NCBI GenBank assembly: GCA_963971225.1
Contig: OZ020267.1
Span: 5,766,001 to 5,830,000 of the forward strand
Direction: 5' to 3'
Length of the DNA stretch: 64,000 nucleotides
Origin: Melieria omissa
Taxonomy: Eukaryota; Arthropoda; Insecta; Diptera; Ulidiidae
Shown here: in pieces, positions 25,267 to 37,242 of the stretch
Layout: each line of letters begins with the position of its first letter
Position numbering within the stretch: the stretch's first letter is position 1
Notes under the pieces: generated by a model
Told to the model about the DNA's origin: nothing
What the model saw: only the letters and a program-made list of their open reading frames with translations
The model's database searches: none
Made by a program: the position numbers and the translations under genes

Positions 25267-25660
25267 ATATATGAAGTAATTTTGCGTACAGTTCTCACTT
25301 ACGAATGTAAAGGACAATGAAATTAAGCAACTTAAGCCAACTAGCAACATTTGAGCTAAACGTTCTAAGGAAAATGTTTGGTTATCTCAGACTATCACTT
25401 GATAAATACTTATCACATAAGATATAATGACGAGCAAGAGGAGTTAAAAAACAGCCAAATGTGATAAGAAAAGATGGCTTGGACTTGTAAAAAGAATACC
25501 TGAGCAAAAGCCAACAAAACAGACATTCAATAAAACGAAAGGGCGATCAAAGAGCAGGTTATTGCAGACCTAGAAGCCATTAAACTGATGGATAATAGCT
25601 AAACAGAAAGAAGCTTGGAAGAGAGTACTTGCGGAAGTAATGTAAGTAATCCGGTCCGAG
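25267..25660 (+). pseudogene. Degenerate retrotransposon RT C-terminus (RTE/R1-like)
   Basis: Scattered frames read IYEVILRTVLTYE, LNVLRKMFGYL, IRYNDEQEEL, WLGLVKRIPEQKPTKQT, GRSKSRLLQT and KEAWKRVLAEVM. The order (VLTYG-like, ERKxLRxIFG-like, RWLGHV-like, GRPxxRW-like, WRxxV-like) is that of non-LTR reverse transcriptase C-termini. Stops and frame changes throughout make it a relic. A GAA-rich run near 25680 could be the remains of a tail. Confidence 0.6.
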
Positions 25661-28600
25661 GACTATCATAGTTAGAAAGAAAAAGAAGAAGAAGTAATGA
25701 GCAGTCAGTACATGAAATACGTAACCGTTGCACTAGCAAATACAATTTATTTATTTACCCAAATGAGCAAAGTAAATAAGAAGAAAAAAGTGTTTGTCTT
25801 AGCATGGATTCATGGACAAGTGAATGGTTGCAGTAAATTGTTTAATTTTCTGACTCATTATTTAAGAATGCTTTCATTTGTTGATTATATTTTCATTTAA
25901 TGGCTTTGTGTGTAAATATGTGTGCATGTGTGTGTGTGCGAGAGCGGAATTTGTTAATTCATTTGTACTTGTTTAAAGAATAATTGATTTTCATTGCTCC
26001 ATAGTTACATGTAAAATCAACAATTAATGTGAAACAACAACAACAGCAAATACAGAGAGAGCCAAAAAAATGCAAACAACAAGGTCAGTGGTGCACAACG
26101 AGGCCCATCGATAGAGCTGTCGGTGTTGTTTAAACTGTAATGAATTAAGCAATTTATTTGATTGTAATCAAACAATATCAATATTTAACTAAAATAAACT
26201 TTTTTCTCTGCACATATGCGAAGTATTTTCAGTTTTTTTGCATTAATGCATTAAAATTTTTAAAATCAATTTTAATCTACAATTTAAATTACTCATACGA
26301 TCCGTGGACCGTGTGATAAGAGGTTGTGTGGAAAAATGCAATTTGCTGTGGTGGACTGAAGTGAAGTGTTATGGTGAAATTTTTAATGCCGGAATAAAGT
26401 TGTTGAACAATTTATATAAACAGTTTTGCAAAATTTTTGCATGAAATTTAAGACTTCATTGAGCTTAGTTGGAAGAATTCGGCTACGAGTAAATGTACTC
26501 CGTTTTGTTAATTAATTCTCTTTTAATTAATTAATTTGCCTTTCTCATAGAAACTTTCGTCCCTACTAACCAGAACTGGAACCGTCGATTTTCACAAGTT
26601 TCCCTTGAGGCAAATTTTACATTGGAAAAAGCTCACATAAATTTGTGTATGCAACACGGGTCGTATGAGTAACTTTAATACAAGTTTGAAATGTTTTCAA
26701 AAGAATGGATGGATTGATATGGAAAGACTCATAAAGGTTTTTTATTTCGAAGCTTACATAGTCATGTGTAAAGTTGTGTCGAACAGTCGCTCGATAAAAA
26801 GCCGTAGCTATAGATCAGATTTATTCCCTTGATTACTTCTAGATCGCCTGAAACACTCTAACTATTTTGCGTTTATGTGTGCAGAGTGTTTTATTTCTGT
26901 CCCTCTTTTTAGACATGAAAACATCGACAACCAAAGTTTTGTACCTCAGCTTTCATTGCTGTATGCTTTCGTGTGTGTATGTGTGTGTGTGTTGCGCGAT
27001 TGCATGCAAACTCGTCAAGTGCGCGCGCACTAAAAACCTTTCAATATCGATTTTGCGTTGTCGCTTGGTTGCTGCCATAAGGCGGCGATGCGATATTAAT
27101 GCTGACTGTCGCACACACACACACAGGCACGTAGCTGCATGATTGCAAGGCAACAACTTGTCAGCTGCAGTACGTGAATTTTTGGGGCACAATGCGGCTG
27201 CACTCGATCCTCACTCTTCACATTTTGCGCTGCAATCACAATTTCGCTGCATCGCGTAGCATTAGGCAAGGCGACTTTATTGCTGGCGGATCATTGGTGT
27301 TGTTGTTGTTATTATTATTGTTGCTGTTGTTGCCATTTGTTGTTTTTGTGTTTTTAAGTGAAAACAACGAAAATGTTCATTCGCAAAAACAATGCCGAGC
27401 AGCGTCAACGCTCATATCTGTTCTATCTGTGTTTGGCTGTTTACACTGCACAGTCATCAGGCGGGTCACTGTGCGCGAGCATGTGTGTATGTGTGTGTGT
27501 GACGGTTGTGTATGTGTGTGCGTTGCATTTGTGCCTCGACTCGTGCACGCTTAAGTGCAGCCGTGCGCTGACATGTCATTGTTGGTGAATGGGTCCAAAA
27601 GTGCTTTGCTTACAAACACAGACACACTATGACTTTTACACACACACACACACAAACCCATGTATGCGCACTCACTCTTATAATTCCACTTTAATGGTGT
27701 TGCAAGTGCAGTTGAATTGTTTTTTCGTTGACGCTGTCGCTGACGCTCGGCTATCGTCGATCTTGATGTTGTTTTGAATTGTGTTGTTATTGTTGTTGTT
27801 GTTGTTGCTGCTGCCACTGTTATTATTGTTGATGTCATGGCGTGTTGTTGTTGTTGTTCGTGCTCGCATTGCCAGTTGGCCATAAAAATCAAACGTTGTA
27901 AAATTTTATGCGCCATTCTTCGTTTCAAATAACCGAAAATGTTGTCTCCTAGCGGCTGTGTGCCAGAAATGGGCAACGTGCGGCGCGCGGCGTGCGCTGT
28001 GCAGCATTAAAAGCTTCCATAAATAATGACAGTGAGCATTTTGAAATCATAACGTGTCAAGATAAACAGTGCACAGCATCATTGTGAAATATTGAGCAAC
28101 GTTTTGGGCAAAGTTTTAGTGCTTTGATTTACGATTGAAAAATATGGAGAACTGAGTGTAAACGAGGTGGCACCAGTTGGTGAAATATGCTGCTAGAAAT
28201 TCGAAAATATCAAAAAAATTTTAGAAAACAATTGTTTTAAATTATACTGAGTGGTTCAAAGTGTAAAGTTTCTGATTACACTGATTCCAAAAAAAAAATA
28301 ACAAGGTTCTGACAACGGATTATGGAAGAGGGGACAAAAAAAATATACGTGTATCGGTATTTTGAAAGTTTACGTCTGAATTTTTTTAGGTTGGTCAAAG
28401 TTTTCCCCTTTTTGCACATTCTTATGGTGAATCGGCATACGAAAACCATGTAACCTCACATTTTAGGTATATGATGTGTTCAGAAATTTGATGTAAAATA
28501 CTACGAAGAACATTTTTGTAGAGCATTTTAACCCTGTAGCTCCTATTTTTATGGGTCAATTTTACCCTTTTTTTCTAAAATGCCAAAAATGTCCTGTAAA

Positions 28601-28690
28601 ACAGGACTTTTTAAGGACAAAATGTATCACGAAAATATTTGCCATAAAATTCTACTATAGGTCTCTGAATACATCAAAGCTCAGAAATTA
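25661..28690. other. Intergenic DNA with CA/TG and GTT repeats, no supported gene
   Basis: (TG)n or (CA)n runs lie near 25930, 26970, 27112, 27485 and 27640, with GTT runs at 27297-27345 and 27780-27860. Overlapping frames between 26867 and 27976 are Cys/Val, His/Thr or Asn/Thr-rich consequences of these repeats. Confidence 0.45.
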
Positions 28691-30369
28691 ACTTGAACGC
28701 CAGAATGAAGCCAAAACTGAAAATGTGTTTAAGTGTTTATTTCGTTCATAATCAAAAATTTGTTTTTGTTGTGCAGTGTTATTTAAGAATTTACACTTTG
28801 AAATGTTTCACGAGAAATGTTTCACAGCCTTCAAGAAGTCCATTTAACCAGGCAATCAATCCAATTACTACAACTGGCCAATCAAAATGGCATATTGCGT
28901 CCAACATGTGGCAATGTGTGTCATTAAAATTAATAAATCTGTCGCGTTGCAGCAATGCACGCAACGCGTTGAATCGATATCAAAAGTTATCAGACGCAGC
29001 GCTTTTCCTGACAAGCGAATTCATTTTGATGCGACAAGTGTGGCATTCTTAATGATGAAGTCGAGCGAACAAATAATCAAAATCGAATATGTTAACGCTT
29101 CGAAAAATAATTGGAAATTAATGCAAATAAAATAAATAACAAAAAATAAATGAAGACGACGACAACAGGAAAAGGAAATGAAGGGGGCTTGAAGACAGAA
29201 TTACAAGAAAGTTGGCAGAATTACAGGTTGCTTGGTTGAAAACAAATGACAGCAATAACTCAATGAGGGCATAATAAGTCCATACAGGTGCACCAACACA
29301 AACACAAACATACATACACGAAGAAGAGTTTACAGCGCTCACTGGCAGTGAGTATTCGTGCTGCAGAGTGAATAAGTGTTTATGTTTGTATGTGTGACCA
29401 GTGACTACGAGCCGGCTATTGCTGCCGATGACTGTTGTGGCACTGACAGTGGCAATGCCGTTGTCCTTCGTTGGGGAATTTCTTCGTATCAGCATAAAAG
29501 CAAACACCTAAGAACGCCAACCGAGACAGATTAAATGGCCATCCTTTCAAACGGAAATGCCAGTGTGGCCATAACGGTAGCAATAGAAGGGGTGCAAGAT
29601 TCACACACACACACACACATGTGCCGAGGTGAGAAACCGCAATGACTTGCGTTGCTTTATTAAACCGATCCCAACCAAGAAACGAACGCAGCCGGGGAGA
29701 ACAGACAAAACATTGTTCTGCTGTCGATTGAGACTTTAGTGGGCGAGATGTAAATTAATGTTATGATTGGTTGGCATCCATGGGCTTTGTGTGCGTTGAG
29801 CCATCTCGAGCTGCGTTGTGTGGTCCATGGATGGATTGTGTTAATTTTAATCTGTTCGACCACCTTCGACGCCCCCAATCCATGGCGGTCGTGTCCAACA
29901 GTGCGCTGTTCTCGTATGAACGCTTGCTGGCGTGTTTGTTTATATGTAAGCGCCAGCACACATACACACCTATTTATGTGTGTATGTATGTGCGGGTAAT
30001 TTATTTTGGTATCTATCCATTCGACGACACCAGCTGCCGCATAATCTTAATGGCTCATCTACGGGTTCGAGAAAGCTGCTGTATGTGTATGCTGCATGTG
30101 TGTGTGTGTGTTTGTGTGTATGTTTGGCGCCCTCTTTATATGCGTGTGTATTCAGGTGGCAATGACACCAACTCGCTGGCTCCATCGCTATTCATCGCAT
30201 TCATGCGGCTACCTACGGAACACACACACACAGACATATTTACACACACGGCGTAACCTTCATTCGAAGAAAAATTGCGCCATCATCATTTGCAGCAAAG
30301 AATTATGAGACAGCATTAAATATAAATGAGTAGATTTTCAACCACATAACTAGCAGCGGTACATGGCCA
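28691..30369. other. Intergenic DNA with microsatellites, no supported gene
   Basis: (AC)n near 29603-29619, (TG)n near 30098-30120 and (AC)n near 30220-30233. Frames of 60-161 codons overlap on both strands around 29660-30310 without domain features. Confidence 0.4.
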
Positions 30370-30780
30370 ACATTGTGATTTAGCTGTTCTATGTTGTTGT
30401 TGTAGAACAGTTTAACTAAAACTTTAAGGACTCAATCTTGCTTTAGTGAAGTTTTGCAAAGCGTGACAAGTTTTTATAAATCGTGGTTTAGTGGAGCTGG
30501 AAACCTAAGACTAGCAACGAATAGAACCTGCATTATTCTTCTGTTCGAAGGTTCACCAAACACACCAAACTAGAAAACATTGTGCGTTGCTTGTTCCATG
30601 TTGTTGTTGTAGTACAGTTTAACTAAAACTTTAAGGACTCAATGTTGCTTTAGTCAAGTTTTGAAAAGTCTAAAAGATGTTTATGAACTGTTATTTAGTG
30701 GAGCTTGAAACCAGTCTTAGCAACGAGTAGAACCGGCAAAATTCTTCTGTCCAAAGGTCCACCAAAGTTGAAAACCAAAC
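30370..30780. repeat. ~207-bp tandem duplication
   Basis: 30370-30576 and 30577-30780 are direct copies. Shared landmarks: ATGTTGTTGTTGTAG, ACAGTTTAACTAAAACTTTA, TTTAGTGGAGCT and TTCTTCTGT. Both are moderately diverged. Confidence 0.8.
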
Positions 30781-31425
30781 CTTTCTACAGGTTCCAGGCC
30801 AAAACAACTGACTTCTACAAAAATTGCAAACTGCCAATGACTTAAAAAATTCTCACACGATTTTTCTTAACTTTTCAATTTCATTTCATTACCTAAATTA
30901 ACTCAAATAAACCTTTATCGATTTTCAACTCTCAACAGTTCGAAACGTGCTTTTCCGGTTTGATTGTTATAGCTTCTCACTTGCAAACTTTTCGCACCAC
31001 AAACATTTCATCCGCTGTTCGATACAAAGTTTTGCATTTCTCCACCGCATAAATAATGCAAACATTTGGCCAGTCGAAATTCAACTTGTTTCGTTTTTCA
31101 TTTTGCATGAAAACGTTTTCATGATTTGCCAGTCCGATGCAAAAATTCTGCCAAAGTGTTTTTGTGCGATTTGTGGCAGCGAGCATAAAACACGTTTCGA
31201 ATGCCAAATGTGAAAATGCAGATACACACACACACATTACTGTCCTCTTTGTTACCAACAAAAAATGACAACAACAAAAAACAACAACAAATCAAACAAA
31301 AATCACACAATAACAACAATTGCAGCGAGAAAAGTTAAGCTGTTGTTGTCTGTTGATAGAATTTTGCAAGCGCTTTGCGATCAAAGCAACAACAAAAACT
31401 GGCTGACAGTGTGTTTGTGTGTGTT
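30781..31425. other. AT-rich DNA, no supported gene
   Basis: CAA-rich stretch at 31255-31325. The short frames lack recognised domains. Confidence 0.35.
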
Positions 31426-31566
31426 CAGTGGCGCACAAAGGATTTCATTTTGGAGGGTTTTGCGTACAACTTTTAATACCGAATGCCATTCGAAACCATA
31501 TTTTGACCAGCAAGTTTTGTGTTTGGGAGGTTTGAACCCCAAAAATGCTCCCTCAATGCTCCACTG
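31426..31566 (+). mobile_element. hAT-like MITE, family 3 (copy 2), 141 bp
   Basis: Ends CAGTGGCGCA and, on the other strand, CAGTGGAGCA. The interior matches 18883-19024 in inverse orientation (GATTTCATTTTGG, GGGTTTTGCGTACAACTTTT, CCGAATGCCATT). The insertion lies in TG-rich DNA, so the 8-bp flanks (6 of 8 matching) are not decisive. Confidence 0.65.
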
Positions 31567-32757
31567 TGTCTGTGTGTGTGATTTTGGCGCAATTTGACAT
31601 GCAAATGTCTGATTGGGAAACCACTTTCTGAGAGAGGGTTGGAAAGTAACATGTGGATGCATTTGGTCTAATATGGGGTAAAGGTGGAATGGGGAGGGGC
31701 GCAACCAACTGTTCACATATCTGCCAGTATGCAGCATTCGTAAATGCATTTTCAATCGATTGAATCAAAATAATCAGCACAGCGCACTTGCTTCAGCAAC
31801 AAAAAACGACAAAGTATGATTCAAGTGTCGCTCAGTTGCTCAGTCTTTGTCTGTCAGTTTGCGTGTGTGTGTGTTTTTGTGTGGGTGCGCGTTTGGTTCA
31901 GTGATTTTGCGTGCGTTTTTGTGATGAAACTACTTTGCACAATTTGTGCCAAGCATTACAAATTGTCTTCCGTCTGTCGTTGTCATTGCATGGCGTGTCC
32001 AATTTATGACATTATTTATATTTTCCTTCGCTTTTGGTGCTTTTTTGTCGACGCCATTGTCAATTGGATTGAACAAAACTCTCACTGCCAACGGCTGCAA
32101 TTTATGGCCGCTTACATTTTGACTCGCCACAACGACATGCGGCCACTTGAGTGATTGCCGGCTACATGAATTTTCGCTTTGTACTTTGGGCTGCGAGCGG
32201 CTAATCAGAATGTTTGCCGATTTCATGGTCCTTTTCTGTGTGTATGTGTGTGTGTGTGTGACTACAGGAAATTGCGTCATGCATTACCGAATTGAAATCA
32301 GTTAAAAGCTGGCACAGTTGTGCAATGCTCCCCCCGCACTCTGCCCAATCTCCTTAGCTGTCATCACATTCGTTGTGCTGACATTTCGGGCATTGCCGGT
32401 GACTGCTAGCAACTTTGTGAATTAATCGTCCGTGGCGACTGTTGTGGCCCATGAGCGTAGCACTTGATTGTCCTAATGCACTGGGGATTACTGTGGAACA
32501 ATGATGCATGGCACTGCTCGCTTCTGGAGCCATAACTCAGTGACCAAAATGCACGCTCTTTACTTTTATGAAGGCATTGAAATTAATAAGCATGACAATG
32601 GGCATTGTTGTTGTTGTTGCCACAGCTGATATCTGTGAAGTGTAAACGACTTGCAGTGATGTCCTGCGACAGTGAAAGGTGCGTAATATTTGTGAAAATC
32701 TTAAAAAGACTGGAATTAGTATACCGGAATTTGCTTTTTTACATACAGAAGAAGAGA
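31567..32757. other. Intergenic DNA, no supported gene
   Basis: (TG)n near 31863-31880 and 32241-32260. The 112- and 116-codon frames on opposite strands at 31816-32280 overlap each other and have no recognised domain. Confidence 0.35.
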
Positions 32758-33796
32758 TTACACTGTGCTACAGCATTTTTCACACCGAAAAAAAATCATA
32801 TGGGCGTGACTAAAGATCAAACATAGTAATACTGCGTACTCAGTTTTTCATTTCTAAAATTTTTGTCCTTTTAATAGGACTTCAAAATTTTGAAGGCTAC
32901 ACAAAATACAAAAATTATAAAAAATACTTAACTTCGTTAAAATATGGCAATATGTACATTAACTGAAAGAGAAAAGGCTCAAGAATTTAAATAAAATTAA
33001 TATTTTATGTATTAAAAAAAAAGGATATAGGTCCTTTGAAAATTTTAATCCTTTATATCCTTGAAAATTTTTATAGAATTTTGTTAAAAAGTAAGTATGT
33101 TAAACTTAAAATCTCCTTGATCACGTGTCAAAATTTCATAACTCTAACTTTATTCGTTCGAAATTTATTAAAAAATGCGGAAGCTGTTAGTAACTATGAA
33201 AGCAATGAAGCGAGAATAATGAAATTCTGACACGTGATCAAGGAGATTTGGGTTTTTAACATACTTACCAGACATCTGCATGGTTCCATTCACTTTCTCT
33301 CCCACATTGTTGACACTTCTGCTGAGTGCAAACTTTCTGAAGGTCATTGCAATATGAATACAGTAATTGCTGTAGGCCAAGCAAAAGCTGTGCACAAAAA
33401 GAAAGAGTCACAAAGTAGAGAGTCATAATACACCATTATCTTTAGTGAATATTCATTACTCACTTGAATCATTCATTTCATTTCGCTATATTCACAGCAT
33501 AAAGGGAATACAGTTTCTGTTTGAGTACACTTTAAAATGACTCATTCAATTTCTGAGTACAGTACAACCTCTCACTCAAGAGCAAATTATTATTCATTCA
33601 TTCACAATCACAAAAACGAATGTGAGTGAGTGAGTAGGTAAGTTAAGAGTGAATGAGTCACAACACGTTTTGAATGCAATCATGCAGACGTCTGATACTT
33701 ACTTACGCAGTATTACTGTGTTTGGTTTCTAGTTTCAGGCCCATATGGATTTTTTCCGGTGTGAAAAATTCTTTTAATTTTTGTTGCACGGTGTAA
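32758..33796. mobile_element. Large inverted-repeat element, ~1.04 kb
   Basis: The left end TTACACTGTGCTACA matches, on the opposite strand, TTACACCGTGCAACA. Further in, TTTTTCACACCG, ATATGGGC and AGTAATACTGCGTA recur inverted at 33700-33770. No transposase is present; the interior is AT-rich and contains the smaller foldback at 33091-33268 and CATT/GTGAGT-rich sequence. CACNGTG-type ends recall Transib-like elements, but the 5-bp flanks do not match, so the class is open. Confidence 0.6.
33091..33268. mobile_element. Foldback MITE, 178 bp, nested
   Basis: Long terminal inverted repeats: left GTAAGTATGTTAAA...ATCTCCTTGATCACGTGTCA; the right arm is the reverse complement with few changes (TGACACGTGATCAAGGAGAT...AACATACTTAC). 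Arms are ~48-50 bp around a ~75-bp non-coding loop. No clear target duplication at the edges. Confidence 0.8.
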
Positions 33797-34759
33797 TAAG
33801 TCTAATACAAATCGATTAATCAATTTGTTGCACAGTTAATGAGTAGCTACCATTAAATATATTTGGCAACTATTTTTCATACATAGAAATGAGAAGTTGA
33901 ATGAGAAGTGCTAAAGTTGCGTCAATCATCAATTTTCAATCAATCAAGAAGTTTTTAACTAAACTATATTCAAACAATGAAAATAATCATTCAATAAATA
34001 TAACTTAATTAAATTTTTACAATTAAATTACTTTTTATATTGTTTAGTTGATGGATCTATGGACCCGATTGGTGTTGAGTTGAGGTTGAGTTCAAATCAG
34101 ATAATTCTTTCGATTTCCACTGCATTGTTTGGTTGTCATTCATTCAAAAATATAAAACTAGTCTTTAACTTAATTAATAGTAATTAAGTTGCATTTTCTT
34201 TTCATGTCAAATGTTAACTAAAGTGTCTAGTAGACTTTCTACGTGAAATAGTTTTATAAAACCTGAATTATTTACTCATCAAATTCACAGCCATTCATTG
34301 CTTTAAAATGAGCATTAATTTTTGTTTGTAAAACTTTGCATTTTCCGCACAAGTTTTAGGCAAAATATACCAAAAAAAATGTTAAGAAAATATGAACAGA
34401 AAATATAATTTGATTTCTCACAATTAACCCACTGGAAGACATTGAATGACAACCTCTAAAAAATAAAAGGAAATTGAAACTCGAAATGAAAACCGGCTGC
34501 CACTGTGCACCTGTGAGAATGAAGCCTCAGTAACCTCAGCTCGATTTCGTTCCTAACTGGCAATTCGTATCACAAGAATACATTGTTTGCTAAGAGAGAA
34601 GCGGATGGGGGCGCGAGTTCGGCGCACATAAGCAAATAACCAAATCTATCGCCTGTAATGGTACATGCCATAGCCCATGGGTGTGCTGCCCATGGCACGT
34701 TCGGTGGCCTTCTCAATGCTCGCGTGAACGCACCGATAACAGCACACGTAGGCCAAACA
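33797..34759. other. 3' flank of the receptor gene, AT-rich
   Basis: Lies downstream of the receptor stop on the minus strand, so part is probably 3' UTR. A canonical AATAAA on that strand was not identified in a visual scan. GC content rises from about 34560 towards the exon. Confidence 0.4.
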
Positions 34760-35800
34760 TCACTTGAATAGGATGCGCCGAAAGGCGCGCCGGAAGTCCT
34801 TGTTGAAGATGGTGTAGATGGCCGGATTGAGGGCGGAGTTCATGTAGCCCAGCCAGAAGGCGATCGCGAACGCCGAGTCGGGTATGCTGCAGTGGCTGCT
34901 GCAGGCCGGCAGCAGAATGTAGAGGAAGAAGAACGGCAGCCAGCAAGCGATGAAGCTGCCCATGATCAGGCCGAGTATGAGTGTGGCGCGCTTCTCCTTT
35001 TTGCGCGCAATGCGGCGCTTCTCCTTTTCGGGATCGCGCGGCTTCTGCACTTTGGGTATGGCGGGTTCGAGTTCGGCCTTTGCCACGTCGGCGGGCTTGG
35101 GCGCTTTCGCGGCGACCGCCGTCTTCGATTCGTTGCGTCGCTGGTGGTTCGACTTGCGACCGAAGATCGGCTGGCACAGTCTAAATTTCAGCGGTTTAAC
35201 CACTGCACAGCGACTGACCACGCCCGAATCCGAGCTGGATGGATCGAATTCGCTGACCATGTCGGCGTCGGGGCCCATCGACAGCGCCCGACAACGGCCG
35301 ACCGTCGGCGAGACACGCAGCTCGTTCGGCGACGCCGCCGCCGCCATCGTCGTGGCCGTTGTCGCGGTCGTCGTCGCCGCCGTGCCGTTGTTATTGTTGT
35401 TGGCAACTGGATTGCCCGCGGTGGCCGCCGCCGCCGCGGCCATCGACGGCGGCACCGGCACGTTCAGCGCGCCGCGACCGGTCGCAATCGTACTGACCTT
35501 AAGCGTTTCCTTGTTGCAGTTGGGCGCGGCGGGCGCCAGCGTCCCCACGGCGCTGGGCACGCCCGAGTTGCCGTTGGGGTAGACGATCGGTTGTGGCTCC
35601 ATTTCGGCCGCTTCCGAGGTGGAAATGTCGGACGCCAGGTCGCAGGTGACGGTCGGAATCTGCATCGGCAGCGCGCCGCTGTTCGGTGGCGGCGTCTCAA
35701 TGGTGGCGATTTGGCGCTGCTGATGCATCTGCAGCGCAGCGCCACTGGAGGATGGCATCGGAATGGTGCCCTTCTTGTTGGCGGTGGTGAAACTGGTTAC
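34760..35800 (-). CDS. Octalpha2R: Alpha2-adrenergic-like octopamine receptor, last coding exon (ICL3-TM6-TM7-stop)
   Basis: Terminal exon of a class A amine GPCR of the plasma membrane, expected to couple octopamine or a related amine to a G protein. It opens right after a minus-strand acceptor (TTATTCGCAG at 35801-35810) in phase 0, reading VTSFTTANKKG, and runs 346 codons to a TGA. The first ~265 residues are a low-complexity third intracellular loop with Ala, Asn and Thr runs, ending in a basic stretch (EKEKRRIARKKEKR). TM6 follows, with the CWLP motif, then a loop with two Cys, and TM7 with the NPAIY motif (NPxxY). A short tail, FNKDFRRAFRRILFK, lacks any C-terminal extension. TM6, TM7 and the tail resemble alpha2-adrenergic-type receptors more than 5-HT1 or tyramine receptors; that subtype call rests on recalled family features. 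The exon is strikingly GC-rich compared with its AT-rich surroundings. Confidence 0.85.
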   Translation of the reverse strand, partial: VTSFTTANKKGTIPMPSSSGAALQMHQQRQIATIETPPPNSGALPMQIPTVTCDLASDISTSEAAEMEPQPIVYPNGNSGVPSAVGTLAPAAPNCNKETLKVSTIATGRGALNVPVPPSMAAAAAATAGNPVANNNNNGTAATTTATTATTMAAAASPNELRVSPTVGRCRALSMGPDADMVSEFDPSSSDSGVVSRCAVVKPLKFRLCQPIFGRKSNHQRRNESKTAVAAKAPKPADVAKAELEPAIPKVQKPRDPEKEKRRIARKKEKRATLILGLIMGSFIACWLPFFFLYILLPACSSHCSIPDSAFAIAFWLGYMNSALNPAIYTIFNKDFRRAFRRILFK

Positions 35801-36926
35801 CTGCGAATAAGCAACAAGGAGAAACGATTAATCAGTGCAACTTAAAGACGACGTGCTTTAGTCTTCCCCAAATGATTCGCACGCAAATCCCAATGGCTTT
35901 GCAAATAATGAAAAATGGTGCACGTGCCTCATCAGCCGACAGTGCCGCACGCCCCAATGTGTCAACAACGCAACATTGTAATTGGAATTTTTCCAATTCG
36001 AGAACATTTTCGGTTGTTGGTTGTTGTTTGTCGCTCATTGGCGGTGGTGGAGTCGCGTCGCGGATTATTAATGAATTTGCAACATGGAGCGTGTAATGTG
36101 TATGAAATGGGTTCGCCATTTATATTTCGAGTTCATTACGACTGTGGCGCCACAGCGCAGTCGGCGATTGTGGTGTGCCACATTGTTGTTGTTCTGTGGC
36201 TCTGCGAAGATTGTGAGCGGCAGGGCGACACCGTCTGTCTGTCTGCTACCGCTGATGATGACAACGATTTGAATGTGATTTCTCTGGAGAGCGAATTGAA
36301 ATGAAAGTTGTGCGGAGATTTTCGGTTTGACTTTCGGCAGCATTGGCAATGCAGCTTTACATGCATATTTGAGGAGGTTTTGTTGTGGCGAGCGAATGGT
36401 TTTCGTTTCCATTAACTGATAGAAACGTGCTGCATGTTTGTGCCTTCGAATGTGTTGCCCATCTATGGGGTAGAGGGGAGTTGGAGCGGTCTCGACATGG
36501 ACACGTCTGTGACATCGAAGAAGAATGAGATGGGTTTATTTCATATGTTGAGTGACTTCTTCGTAAAATAGAGTTGGTTGCATGTGGCGAATTATTCTGA
36601 TAGCGCAGAGACTTAATTAAACATTCGGGTGCCTACAATAAGACACGAGGTGGCTTGAAAGCTTTGAAAATGTTTCACTTTGCGGTTAAGGTTTATGGGA
36701 TTAAGGACATTATGTGGTTTTAGGGTTTGATAAGGAATTACATACTACGTACTTATTCAGAATGGCTGAGTGGCAACTTTTAAGATTGTTTTGCCATTAG
36801 AGAGTGGAGTAGAAAGAGAGTGTTTGCTGAAAAATAAACTATTTTTCTATTTTTCACTGATCTACAACGGTCGAGGAATAAACCTAGATTTCTATGCAGA
36901 TTTTTCTTCGTTATAAAGCCAAAACA

Positions 36927-37176
36927 TTAAACTGTAGATCGAGCTTTATATCAAAAATGATACATTTGGTTTTTTGTTTTATTATAACTTTTTTCAGGAT
37001 ACAATTAATTGAACCATTCTTTGTGACTTTGTTGTGTTGGGATTATGCTTGTTTAAAACCAGCTTTCACACTGTTTTAAGAAAGATGTCTTGAGAAAATT
37101 TAAAAGTATATAATACTCTTCTGTGGATACATAGGATAGGATTCCTTAAATTTTTTGAAGCTCGATCTACGGTTAA
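36927..37176. mobile_element. TTAA MITE, family 2 (copy 1), 250 bp
   Basis: Bounded by TTAA. Ends ACTGTAGATCGAGCTTTA and, on the other strand, CCGTAGATCGAGCTTCAA. Nearly collinear with 55694-55942 (shared CTTTGTGACTTTGTTGTGTT, GGATTATGCTTGTTTAAAAC). Non-coding. TTAA edges plus inverted termini suggest a non-autonomous piggyBac-like element. Confidence 0.85.
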
Positions 37177-37242
37177 GGTCTTTACAGCTTTGAATACTTC
37201 ATCATATCAAACGTAAAACACGTTGATAAGTCCATCAACTCT

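Noticed and set aside
28528..28625. TTAACCCTGTAGCTCC... as another TTAA MITE end
   Set aside because: No matching inverted end followed by TTAA was found nearby, and only weak likeness to the 37.5-kb element.
34892..35845. 317-codon plus-strand open frame (and a 210-codon one at 34950-35582) over the receptor exon
   Set aside because: Antisense shadows of the GC-rich receptor exon. Arg/Gly-rich composition and no domain; the minus-strand frame has TM6, TM7 and matching splice sites.
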